NCBI GenBank assembly: GCA_964495095.1 | Contig: CAZBUH010000116.1 | Location: forward strand, 1-5,088 | Reading direction: 5' to 3' | From: CAZBUH01 sp964495095 | GTDB taxonomy: Bacteria > Bacillota > Clostridia > Oscillospirales > Oscillospiraceae | DNA: 5,088 nt | In this document: positions 1 to 5,088 of the stretch, in pieces | Layout: each line of letters starts with the position of its first letter | Position numbering within the stretch: the stretch's first letter is position 1 | Position numbers and translations under genes: made by a program | The notes under the pieces: generated by a model | Database searches by the model: none | Told to the model about the DNA's origin: nothing | Seen by the model: the letters and a program-made list of their open reading frames with translations, nothing else

Positions 1-505
1 TCCGCTCGCCGTCCTCGCGGATGAAAGCCACAGCCTGCTTTTCACAAATCCACAGGGCCCGCGCCGTGCCATCCCCGTTGCCGGCGGTCTCCTGCGCCAT
101 GGAATACCAGAGGCCACGGGCGGTTTTCCCGTCGCCGGCGATAACAATCACAGGCGTCGTCACCGTATACATGCTCATGCAGCCATAGCCCAGATTTTCG
201 GCGCAGTATTTAAGCCCTGGCTTTTTTTCGCAGTATTTTTTCAGCCTGGCCCAGCGCTCCTCCTCGTTTTTCGCCACATAGTAGGCGGAGATGGAGTCCA
301 TGCCCACATAATAGCCCCAGTTGCGGCCCAAGGAGGCCGTGGCCCTGTTCTCAGGCTTCGTCACCCAAAGCTCGTTAAGCTCCCTGCGGCGCATCCCGTT
401 GGCGTCATAATAGGCACGGCGGCCCATTAAATTCTGGAGCTCCTCCCGGTCCCACACCCGGCGGATGCGCTCATCATCAGAATATGCGTTTTTAATTTTG
501 TCCAT
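1..505 (-). CDS. NTF2/SnoaL-like protein, subtype B (B2), 3' end cut by window edge
   Basis: This is a partial gene: 168 codons are visible from the ATG at 505, and the frame stays open to base 1. It starts two bases after the stop of A2 (TAA-GT-ATG). A GAGGAGG ribosome binding site at 513-519 lies 7 bases upstream of the ATG, inside the last codons of A2, which supports this start and translational coupling. The protein closely matches B1 over the whole visible length. Shared motifs are YSD near residue 8, WDRE near 18, RRA-Y near 29, REL-ELWV at 41-48, WGYYVGMDSI at 63-72, AYY, ENLG at 103-106, TTP at 116-118, AGDGK-ARG-WYS at 123-135 and REDGE at 163-167. The missing part should include the WxxWH strand and the C-terminal extension seen in B1. 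The family includes dehydratases, isomerases and cyclases as well as non-enzymes; no specific reaction can be assigned. Confidence 0.92.
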   Translation of the reverse strand, partial: MDKIKNAYSDDERIRRVWDREELQNLMGRRAYYDANGMRRRELNELWVTKPENRATASLGRNWGYYVGMDSISAYYVAKNEEERWARLKKYCEKKPGLKYCAENLGYGCMSMYTVTTPVIVIAGDGKTARGLWYSMAQETAGNGDGTARALWICEKQAVAFIREDGER

Positions 506-507
506 AC

Positions 508-1251
508 TTACGCCTCCTCTCCCCCAAAGCCATAGCTGAAGGTATTTTCAAATTTTTCGTAAGGCTCCGGCGGCTCCGGCAGCTTCATAAACGGCCGGTC
601 GGGATGATAGTGTTCACGCAGTACGCAGGGCACTGTGGGCGCGGGCAGCTTATATTCCCGCAGCCCCTCGAATTCAGGGCGGTCCGGATATGCCGTGTCC
701 TTCCCGGACCAGTCCCTGCCGGCGGGGCATTTTACGTCCTCGGCCACAAGCATATGCCATATCCTCCAGTTGCCGCCCTCTTTCACAAAATCCACGGCGT
801 AGCAGCGCCAGGTCCAGTAGGCCACCGGGCCGGCGGTATCGGTCTCGGCGCAGGAGCCGTGGCAGTACCAGATGCCCTTTGCCGTGCCGTCGGCCCCCAG
901 CTCCACCACAGGCGTGCTGAGCGCCACATACTCCAAATCCCCGATTCCGTAAAGCTCCTCGTCGCTTTTCCCCTCCACCATGCGGGGGAACAGCTTCTTC
1001 AAAATATCGCGCTTGGCCTTCAGCGCCGTATCTATGGCGGCGTAATACCCGGACACGGCCTCCCGGCCCAGATACCACCCGTCATTTGTGCCAAGGCACA
1101 CGTCGTCTCTGCCGCTCCAGAAGGAATCAAAAATTTTATATTCCTGCTTAATAAGGTAGCTGTAGGCGAACTTCCCCATCACATTTTTGACGGCGCGGCG
1201 GTCCTCCCACCGGGAGACCAGCTCCTCGGTGCTGTATTTTAAGCTCTGCAT
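508..1251 (-). CDS. NTF2/SnoaL-like protein, subtype A (A2)
   Basis: This 247-residue protein has no signal peptide or membrane segment and is probably cytosolic. It is a full-length paralogue of A1, fourth in the operon. The cone-fold core runs from about residue 10 to 175. It has WEDRR--KN-MG at 15-26, W45, a DDVC-G-N-GWY-GREAV segment at 49-66, STP at 112-114, DGTAKGIWYCHGS with His131 at 121-133, YWTW at 145-148 and WRIWH with His166 at 162-166. The two histidines sit on strands that usually line the NTF2 pocket, so they are candidate catalytic or ligand-binding residues (inference). Beyond the core is an extension of about 70 residues ending PEPYEKFENTFSYG (228-241), which matches A1. 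The ATG at 1251 follows GGAAGGAG at 1258-1265 with a 6-base spacer. The gap to the C stop is 17 bases, the loosest junction in the operon. The fold assignment rests on motif pattern; the reaction is unknown. Confidence 0.93.
   Translation of the reverse strand: MQSLKYSTEELVSRWEDRRAVKNVMGKFAYSYLIKQEYKIFDSFWSGRDDVCLGTNDGWYLGREAVSGYYAAIDTALKAKRDILKKLFPRMVEGKSDEELYGIGDLEYVALSTPVVELGADGTAKGIWYCHGSCAETDTAGPVAYWTWRCYAVDFVKEGGNWRIWHMLVAEDVKCPAGRDWSGKDTAYPDRPEFEGLREYKLPAPTVPCVLREHYHPDRPFMKLPEPPEPYEKFENTFSYGFGGEEA
513..519 (-). promoter_or_regulatory. Ribosome binding site of B2
   Basis: GAGGAGG on the minus strand, 7 bases before the ATG at 505 and within the final Glu-Glu-Ala codons of A2. It decides the start of the truncated B2 gene. 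Confidence 0.82.
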
Positions 1252-1257
1252 CCAATT

Positions 1258-1265
1258 CTCCTTCC
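1258..1265 (-). promoter_or_regulatory. Ribosome binding site of A2
   Basis: GGAAGGAG on the minus strand, 6 bases before the ATG at 1251. It lies in the short gap after the C stop codon and supports the A2 start. No promoter or terminator is visible in that 17-base gap, so C and A2 should share a transcript. Confidence 0.8.
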
Positions 1266-1268
1266 TTT

Positions 1269-2132
1269 TTACATGCCCGGAGGCGGCGGGGGCATACCTG
1301 GCCCTCCCGGCCCCATGGCTTTTCCCTCACGGACGGCCGCGAGGCCCGCTTCAAAGGCGGCGTCATACTCCTCCGGGTTTTCCGAAAAGCTCGAATATGT
1401 GTTGTCGATGTTCATTGCCGCATAGGGCCGGGGCGCAGGCACCGTATCCTGCACGGGCAGCAGAGGATTATAGTCGTTATGCAGCGGGCCGGGGTCCTGA
1501 CACACCGGGCTTGAATTCACAATAGGCGGATTGCCGTGGGGCGGCATACCCATTCCGCCGGGGCTGCGCTCCCGCTGATAGGCCTTCCGCGCCCAGTTGA
1601 GGTCGTCAAATTCCGCCATAATGTCCGGGCAGACCTGTTCGTGGAGATAGACCCAGCATCCGTCCTCATACACATAATCCGAGCCGTAGCGCTCCCACAT
1701 GTAATTGCAGAAACGTTTTCCGTCATCGTTTATGTTGCTGAAAATTATTCCCGGCGTGATATAGGTGCTACGGGCCGACATCCCGTCCTCCGCCACCTCA
1801 ATCACGTCCGACACCAGTGCGTGGACGGAAGCCTCGTTTATGGGCCGGGGGTCCTTGCCGCCGATTTCGGGAAATTTCTGAAACATATACAGGTAATTTT
1901 CAAAGGTCTTGGCGTCGTAGCAGGAGACGCTGCCGTACCACACCGATTTCCAGCCCCGCATCCGGCCGAAGAAGTGGGCCCAGGAGACCTCCTGGCTGGC
2001 CGACCAGATATTCCCCCACTCCTCGGCGGCAAAGGCCTTGGCGTGCAGATAGGTATGCCGCGCATGGCAGTTTTCCACCGCCTGGCTGCCCGCCGCGTTA
2101 TGCACCCTCTGGGAAAAGCTCAGTTTGCTCAT
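1269..2132 (-). CDS. Divergent NTF2/SnoaL-like protein with Pro/Gly/Met-rich tail, subtype C
   Basis: This 287-residue protein is the longest of the five relatives and has no close paralogue in the window. The first 180 or so residues keep the family landmarks: W43 followed by SAS-E, FGR--GW at 55-61, SDVIEVAEDG-SAR at 108-121 (matching IEIAEDG-TAK in A1), and YEDGCWVYLH at 155-164 with His164 at the WxxWH histidine position. The pocket strand reads TYITPG (123-128) in place of WYCHGS, so the subtype-A histidine is absent. Residues 190-287 are low in complexity and rich in Pro, Gly and Met, including GGMGMPPHG and a terminal GPGGPGMPPPPPGM. The ATG at 2132 overlaps the B1 stop by 4 bases (ATGA), with GGAGG at 2140-2144 placed 7 bases upstream. 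It could be an enzyme with altered chemistry or a structural or regulatory partner of A and B. The sequence does not decide between these. Confidence 0.9.
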   Translation of the reverse strand: MSKLSFSQRVHNAAGSQAVENCHARHTYLHAKAFAAEEWGNIWSASQEVSWAHFFGRMRGWKSVWYGSVSCYDAKTFENYLYMFQKFPEIGGKDPRPINEASVHALVSDVIEVAEDGMSARSTYITPGIIFSNINDDGKRFCNYMWERYGSDYVYEDGCWVYLHEQVCPDIMAEFDDLNWARKAYQRERSPGGMGMPPHGNPPIVNSSPVCQDPGPLHNDYNPLLPVQDTVPAPRPYAAMNIDNTYSSFSENPEEYDAAFEAGLAAVREGKAMGPGGPGMPPPPPGM

Positions 2133-2893
2133 ATGCCCGCCTCCTTATATTTCGGATGCCCCTCGGGGCCGTAGCCGCCGGCGTCGGAGAAGCTCATATA
2201 CGGGAGCGGCTCCGGCGGATAATTGTCCCACCAGTTGAAGCGCTCATCGTGCGTCAGCATCGGTATATCCGGCTGGCCGAATTCCGCCCGTAGGGGATGC
2301 CCCTCCGGCCCGTACTCATAGGGCACGTTTTTGTAGTCTTTGCCGTCCTCATTTACAACATCGCAGATTTCCACCAGATGCCAGATTTTCCACTTTCCAT
2401 CCTCCCGCAGAAAATCTGCGCCTATGCGCAGGGCTATCCAGTACGCCTTTGCCCCGCCGTTTTCCTCAATAAACGTATCCTGCCCTATGGAATACCACAT
2501 GCCCCTGGCACTTTTCCCGTCTCCGGCAATCTCTACAAGAGGCGTGGTCAGCGGCTGGAAATGCACTGTGCCGATACCGAGATTTTCCGGTATGTTCGCT
2601 GTATCGGGACTTGCGGCGCACACGGCGTCCAACTGCTTTTGGAGCCTGGCCTCATAGCCGTCCGCGTAATAGGCGCGGATGGAGTCCATGCCCACATAAT
2701 AGCCCCACATTTTCCCGTAGGACGCGCCGGCCGCATTTTCACGGGAGGAGACCCAAAGCTCGTCAAGCTCACGGCCCCGCCAGTTGTTGGCGGCGTAAAA
2801 CGCCCTGCGGTTCATCACCGCGATGATATTTTCCCTGTCCCAAATCCGGGCAAGCTGTTCCCGGTCCGAATATTCCTTCACCGGCTTTATCAT
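2129..2893 (-). CDS. NTF2/SnoaL-like protein, subtype B (B1)
   Basis: This soluble 254-residue protein is second in the operon. Core landmarks are WDRE at 18-21, REL-ELWVSS at 41-50, WGYYVGMDSI-AYY at 63-76, ENLG at 103-106, TTP at 116-118, EIAGDGKSARGMWYS at 121-135, and REDGKWKIWH at 163-172 with His172. The subtype-A WYCHGS strand is replaced by WYS--Q (Gln138), so B has the second candidate pocket histidine but not the first. A C-terminal extension of about 70 residues carries YGPEGHP twice (194-200 and 241-247) and PPEP near 226-229. The ATG at 2893 overlaps the A1 stop as ATGA, and an AGGAGGTGG ribosome binding site lies at 2898-2906 inside the last A1 codons, implying translational coupling. 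It is clearly homologous to B2 and more distantly to A1/A2. A role as an enzyme or as the partner subunit of A is inference. Confidence 0.94.
   Translation of the reverse strand: MIKPVKEYSDREQLARIWDRENIIAVMNRRAFYAANNWRGRELDELWVSSRENAAGASYGKMWGYYVGMDSIRAYYADGYEARLQKQLDAVCAASPDTANIPENLGIGTVHFQPLTTPLVEIAGDGKSARGMWYSIGQDTFIEENGGAKAYWIALRIGADFLREDGKWKIWHLVEICDVVNEDGKDYKNVPYEYGPEGHPLRAEFGQPDIPMLTHDERFNWWDNYPPEPLPYMSFSDAGGYGPEGHPKYKEAGI
2140..2144 (-). promoter_or_regulatory. Ribosome binding site of C, inside the B1 coding end
   Basis: GGAGG on the minus strand, 7 bases before the ATG at 2132 and within the last B1 codons. It supports the ATGA-overlapping start for C. Confidence 0.8.
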
Positions 2894-3639
2894 ACGGCCA
2901 CCTCCTCCGGTCCGTAGCTGAACGTCTCCGAAAATGTTTTATAAGGCTCAGGCAGGCGGGGAGTGCCCGCAAAACGCCGCCGGGGCGTATAGTATTCCCA
3001 CAATATCCCCGGCCGGTTCGGCTCCGGAAGCTGTGGGGCCTTAAGACACTTGAAGTCCTCCTCCTCGGGATAGGGCACGTTTTCCTTCACCCAGGTCTGG
3101 CCGCAGAGCGTGTCGATGTCGTTGAGCCAGGCCAGATGCCAGAAGCGCCACTGTCCGTCCTCCTTTACCAAGTCGGCTGTGTAGTAGCCCCAGGTCCAGT
3201 GGGACTGGATTCCCGTGCTTTCAAGGTCGGCGTAGGAGCCGTGGCAGTACCATATGGCCTTTGCGGTTCCGCCGTCCTCCGCAATCTCTATAAGCGGCGT
3301 GGAATTGGGCAGGTTAAAAAACGGCCCCGCTCCCCGTAGCTCCTCCACGCTTTTATCCATAAGCTTTTCCGGGAAAGCGTTTTTCAAAAGCGCCGCCTTT
3401 AGGCTCACCAGCCGGTCCTTCGCCTCGTACAGCCCGGCCACCGCCTCCCTTCCAACGTACCAGCCGGCGTTTACGCCGTAGCAGATATCGTTTCTTTTAA
3501 CGCTCCAGCGCTCCGCGACAATATTCCTGTGCCGGCTGTTGAGAATATCGAGCACATAGCGCCCCATTAAGTTTTTAATCTGACGCAGATCCTCCCACTT
3601 TTCCAGCAGCCTGAGCTCCTCGCTCGTGGGTGCTCCCAT
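2890..3639 (-). CDS. NTF2/SnoaL-like protein, subtype A (A1), first gene of the operon
   Basis: This 249-residue protein has no signal peptide or membrane segment. Landmarks are WEDLRQIKNLMGR at 15-27, W45, NDIC-G-N-GWY-GREAV at 50-67, FP---MDKS-EEL at 89-101, STP at 113-115, IEIAEDGGTAKAIWYCHGS at 117-135 with His133, HWTW at 147-150, VKEDGQWRFWH at 158-168 with His168, and an extension ending PEPYKTFSETFSYG (230-243). This arrangement of an N-terminal helical part followed by strands with buried Trp/His is typical of NTF2/SnoaL-like cone folds, which include scytalone dehydratase, ketosteroid isomerase and bile-acid 7-alpha-dehydratase. At about 250 residues it is longer than the usual 130-170 for single-domain members, the excess being C-terminal. 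The ATG at 3639 follows AGGAGAGGTG at 3647-3656 with a 7-base spacer. It is preceded by the terminator and possible promoter in 3640-3792, so it probably opens the transcript. The specific function is not recognisable. Confidence 0.94.
   Translation of the reverse strand: MGAPTSEELRLLEKWEDLRQIKNLMGRYVLDILNSRHRNIVAERWSVKRNDICYGVNAGWYVGREAVAGLYEAKDRLVSLKAALLKNAFPEKLMDKSVEELRGAGPFFNLPNSTPLIEIAEDGGTAKAIWYCHGSYADLESTGIQSHWTWGYYTADLVKEDGQWRFWHLAWLNDIDTLCGQTWVKENVPYPEEEDFKCLKAPQLPEPNRPGILWEYYTPRRRFAGTPRLPEPYKTFSETFSYGPEEVAV
2898..2906 (-). promoter_or_regulatory. Ribosome binding site of B1, inside the A1 coding end
   Basis: AGGAGGTGG on the minus strand, a near-perfect anti-16S match. The AGGAGG core is 7 bases from the ATG at 2893. 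It also encodes part of the A1 C-terminus (Glu-Glu-Val-Ala), so A1 and B1 are tightly coupled and their ratio may be set translationally. Confidence 0.85.
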
Positions 3640-3646
3640 AGGGCTT

Positions 3647-3656
3647 CACCTCTCCT
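3647..3656 (-). promoter_or_regulatory. Ribosome binding site of A1
   Basis: AGGAGAGGTG on the minus strand, with the GAGGTG core ending 7 bases before the ATG at 3639. It fixes the start of the first operon gene. Confidence 0.85.
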
Positions 3657-3692
3657 TATACAATTTTGGAAAATCATCTATTCCTGATTAAA

Positions 3693-3721
3693 AGTATAAA
3701 AAAATTGCCGTGCGGTGTCTT
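3693..3721 (-). promoter_or_regulatory. Possible sigma-A-type promoter for the NTF2-like operon
   Basis: On the minus strand, TATACT (3693-3698) matches the -10 consensus at five of six positions. It lies 17 bases downstream of AAGACA (3716-3721), which matches TTGACA at four of six. The predicted transcript would start near 3686, giving a leader of about 45 bases before the A1 ATG. The -35 element falls inside the loop of the terminator hairpin and the -10 overlaps its T-tract, so terminator and promoter would share the same DNA. A weak -35 would fit an activator-dependent promoter. The evidence is pattern matching only, and another promoter is possible. Confidence 0.35.
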
Positions 3722-3737
3722 TGGCCCCGCGCGACAA
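3698..3737 (-). terminator. Intrinsic terminator of the regulator gene
   Basis: On the minus strand, an 11-base stem (3727-3737 pairing with 3705-3715) contains one G-T wobble and one C-A mismatch, closes an 11-base loop (3716-3726) and is followed directly by seven Ts (3698-3704). This is the classic GC-rich stem plus U-tract of a rho-independent terminator, 56 bases after the regulator stop codon. It separates regulator transcription from the downstream operon, at least partly. Confidence 0.8.
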
Positions 3738-3757
3738 TCTTAAATCGTTTTTTTAAT

Positions 3758-3781
3758 GGCTCCGCACATAAATGCAGAGCC
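3758..3781 (-). other. Perfectly stacked hairpin just after the regulator stop codon
   Basis: A 9-base-pair stem (3773-3781 with 3758-3766, one G-T wobble) closes a 6-base loop (3767-3772). It begins 12 bases after the regulator stop. No T-tract follows it on the minus strand; an A-rich stretch does, so it is not an intrinsic terminator by itself. It could protect the mRNA 3' end, assist the terminator beyond it, or act as a DNA-level inverted repeat for protein binding. The function is not determined. Confidence 0.55.
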
Positions 3782-3792
3782 GAAAGTCGAAA

Positions 3793-5025
3793 TTATAGTT
3801 CAATTTTACCAAGATATCTAAGGATATCAAGAGACCAGTGGATTTGGAAAAGGTTCATACCCTCCCGCAGTTCCATCCCCATAATCTGGGCAATCTGCGA
3901 AATGCGGTACTTGACGGTATTTCGGTGCACCTCCATCTCCTCCGCGGTTTTTGCGATGCTGGCGTTGTTTTTGATATACAAATACAGCGTCCTGAGATGG
4001 ACGGACCTGTTTGCCTCATCGTATGCCAGCAGCCGCCGCACCGCCGGATGGCAGAAGGACAGCAAATCCGCCTGCTTTGCGCATATATCCATCATGTCAA
4101 AATGGGCATATGAATCGTATAAAAATATAAGTCCGCCATTTTCAAGGCGCCGCCCCAGGCGGATGGCGCGGATGGCCTGATTATAAGCGCATCCGCATTG
4201 CAGCAGCCCCGCGAAAGCCGAGCTGACGCCGCAGTAAAGCCCGCTCTCCTCCAGCACCGGGCGCAGTGGCTCTACATACTCTTTCAGCGGCGGGCCGCCG
4301 GCATTTCTGCTGAAAACCGACACGATATTTTCTTTATATAAAAAAGTATAGGAATACGGGATAGCCGCGGCGAATTTTTGAAGGATGCTGTCCAGCGAGA
4401 CGGGGTAGGCGTAGTCCTGGGGCTGCATATGGGTGGTAAGAATGTGTATTTCATCCAGCAGCCTGATGCCCAGATTCTTCCGCTGGGCCTCCAGCATCGC
4501 TTCATCGCCGTTCTCCTGGGGCGAATTAATAAGCGTGGTGAAGAAAAACTGTTCCTTTGTGCCGAACACCCCGGAGGGCCGCATACTGACAAGAAGGACC
4601 AGCGCAAAATGGGACGCCCACGCCAGCAGTTTTTCAAAATCCTCATCCGGCTGCCGCTTGCCCAGAACCACACAGATATATCCAATCTCCCGGAAGCCTA
4701 TTTTCAGGCTGTACCGCGCCCAGCGGGACGGCCTTCCCTTGGCGTCGGAGTTGATAAAATACGCAATGTCGTCATGGGCCGGAAATTCCCTGTCCGCCCG
4801 TGAAAAATTATGGATGGACACATAGCGGTCCACAGGAATCGACTCCCTCTCCTCCGCCGTCATCTTGGGGGATATCCCCGCCGCCAGCGCGTACATGCTG
4901 GAGTCCAGCACCACCACCGGGGCGCTCAGGGTCTCGCTCATGGTCTTTGCAAAATTCTCCAGCGACGCGCATTTAAATATCCTTCGCATTGCTTCCAGTA
5001 TCTTATCGTCACTCACGCAAAACAC
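3793..5025 (-). CDS. PucR/CdaR-type transcriptional regulator
   Basis: This is a 410-residue cytosolic DNA-binding protein. Residues 1-30 are helical. Residues 36-145 look like a PAS/GAF-type ligand-sensing domain (VVVLDSS-YALAAG, then IGYICVVLG), and residues 160-175 form a linker. Residues 185-310 resemble the CdaR GGDEF-like domain, including YCGVSSAF and a CGCAYNQAIRAIRLG segment near 277-291. Residues 343-402 form the C-terminal PucR-type helix-turn-helix, with the diagnostic EVHRNTVKYRISQI at 365-378. Family members usually respond to a small metabolite and control a neighbouring catabolic operon, so the NTF2-like operon next to it is the likely target (inference). A terminator after the gene implies separate transcripts. 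The start is uncertain: no ATG lies in frame upstream. GTG at 5025 has AAAGG at 5031-5035 five bases away; GTG at 5016 has a weak GGGTG at 5023-5027; ATG at 4989 has little. The stop is TAA at 3793. Confidence 0.94.
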   Translation of the reverse strand: MFCVSDDKILEAMRRIFKCASLENFAKTMSETLSAPVVVLDSSMYALAAGISPKMTAEERESIPVDRYVSIHNFSRADREFPAHDDIAYFINSDAKGRPSRWARYSLKIGFREIGYICVVLGKRQPDEDFEKLLAWASHFALVLLVSMRPSGVFGTKEQFFFTTLINSPQENGDEAMLEAQRKNLGIRLLDEIHILTTHMQPQDYAYPVSLDSILQKFAAAIPYSYTFLYKENIVSVFSRNAGGPPLKEYVEPLRPVLEESGLYCGVSSAFAGLLQCGCAYNQAIRAIRLGRRLENGGLIFLYDSYAHFDMMDICAKQADLLSFCHPAVRRLLAYDEANRSVHLRTLYLYIKNNASIAKTAEEMEVHRNTVKYRISQIAQIMGMELREGMNLFQIHWSLDILRYLGKIEL

Positions 5026-5088
5026 CCAGCCCTTTCTTTTACGTTTCCGCTTTTTAAACTGCCTGCCATATATTTAGCTTTTGAATAA
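5026..5088. other. Short upstream region of the regulator, no clear promoter
   Basis: These 63 AT-rich bases contain a weak ribosome binding site (AAAGG, 5031-5035, minus strand) for the GTG start at 5025. In the regulator frame, a stop codon (TAA, 5074-5076) lies upstream and no ATG intervenes, so the protein cannot begin much earlier. AT-rich runs such as TAAATATAT could hold a -10 box, but none has a convincing -35 partner within the window. Nothing else is recognisable. Confidence 0.5.

Noticed and set aside
1269..1560. Frameshift or fusion creating the odd C-terminal tail of C
   Set aside because: No competing frame carries family motifs in this stretch, and the stop is followed at proper distance by the A2 ribosome binding site. 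The tail therefore looks genuine.
604..2917. Long open frames on the plus strand opposite A2, C and B1 (about 206-212 codons each)
   Set aside because: They lie fully antisense to genes with strong ribosome binding sites and family motifs, lack good ribosome binding sites and show no recognisable domains. They are expected from GC-rich codon use on the opposite strand.
508..3639. Identification as bile-acid 7-alpha-dehydratase (BaiE) or a bai operon
   Set aside because: BaiE is a single protein of about 166 residues beside other bai genes. These proteins are about 250-290 residues, there are five of them, and no bai-like neighbour is visible. Only superfamily-level similarity can be supported.
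3663..3674. Near-palindrome ATTTTGGAAAAT upstream of A1 as an operator
   Set aside because: Arms are only five AT-rich bases, likely by chance in an AT-rich leader. It matches the Bacillus PucR box as I recall it only poorly. Footprinting or conservation across related genomes would be needed to revive it.
3640..3792. Riboswitch or small RNA in the intergenic region
   Set aside because: The two stems are explained by a terminator and a simple hairpin. No known riboswitch core is recognised, and the leader left after the terminator is only about 50 bases.
4284..4803. Open frames within the regulator gene on both strands (130-141 codons)
   Set aside because: The PucR reading frame is continuous with clear domain motifs on both sides, so these are out-of-frame shadows.

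Overview
The window carries six protein genes, all on the minus strand, so transcription runs from high to low coordinates. Strong AGGAGG-type ribosome binding sites, stop/start overlaps and a PucR-type regulator point to a Gram-positive, Clostridia-like bacterium with moderately high GC. That placement is inference; no marker gene is present. RNA genes, insertion sequences and CRISPR repeats were not seen.

Layout in transcription order: a PucR/CdaR-type transcriptional regulator (5025-3793) is followed by a 153-base intergenic region. This holds a hairpin, an intrinsic terminator closing the regulator transcript, and a possible promoter. Next comes a tightly packed operon of five proteins that all look like divergent members of the NTF2/SnoaL-like (cone-fold) superfamily: A1 (3639-2890), B1 (2893-2129), C (2132-1269), A2 (1251-508) and B2 (505 to beyond the left edge). 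Junctions are 4-base ATGA overlaps (A1/B1 and B1/C), a 17-base gap (C/A2) and a 2-base gap (A2/B2). Each gene has its own ribosome binding site.

By sequence, the five proteins fall into three subtypes. A1 and A2 are alike over their full length, B1 and B2 are alike over all of B2 that is visible, and C is a more divergent relative with a Pro/Gly/Met-rich tail. The order A-B-C-A-B suggests that an A-B gene pair was duplicated and retained. NTF2-like folds usually form dimers or higher oligomers and include dehydratases, hydratases, isomerases and cyclases (scytalone dehydratase, ketosteroid isomerase, BaiE, SnoaL). A reasonable inference is that the operon encodes paired, possibly hetero-oligomeric enzymes acting on a small organic (perhaps cyclic or aromatic) substrate, induced through the PucR-type regulator. 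Substrate and reaction cannot be read from this window. The operon probably continues past the left edge, where partner enzymes might identify the pathway.

No stretch over 300 bases lacks a gene. The only non-coding parts are 3640-3792, the 63 bases at 5026-5088, and short gaps at 1252-1268 and 506-507.
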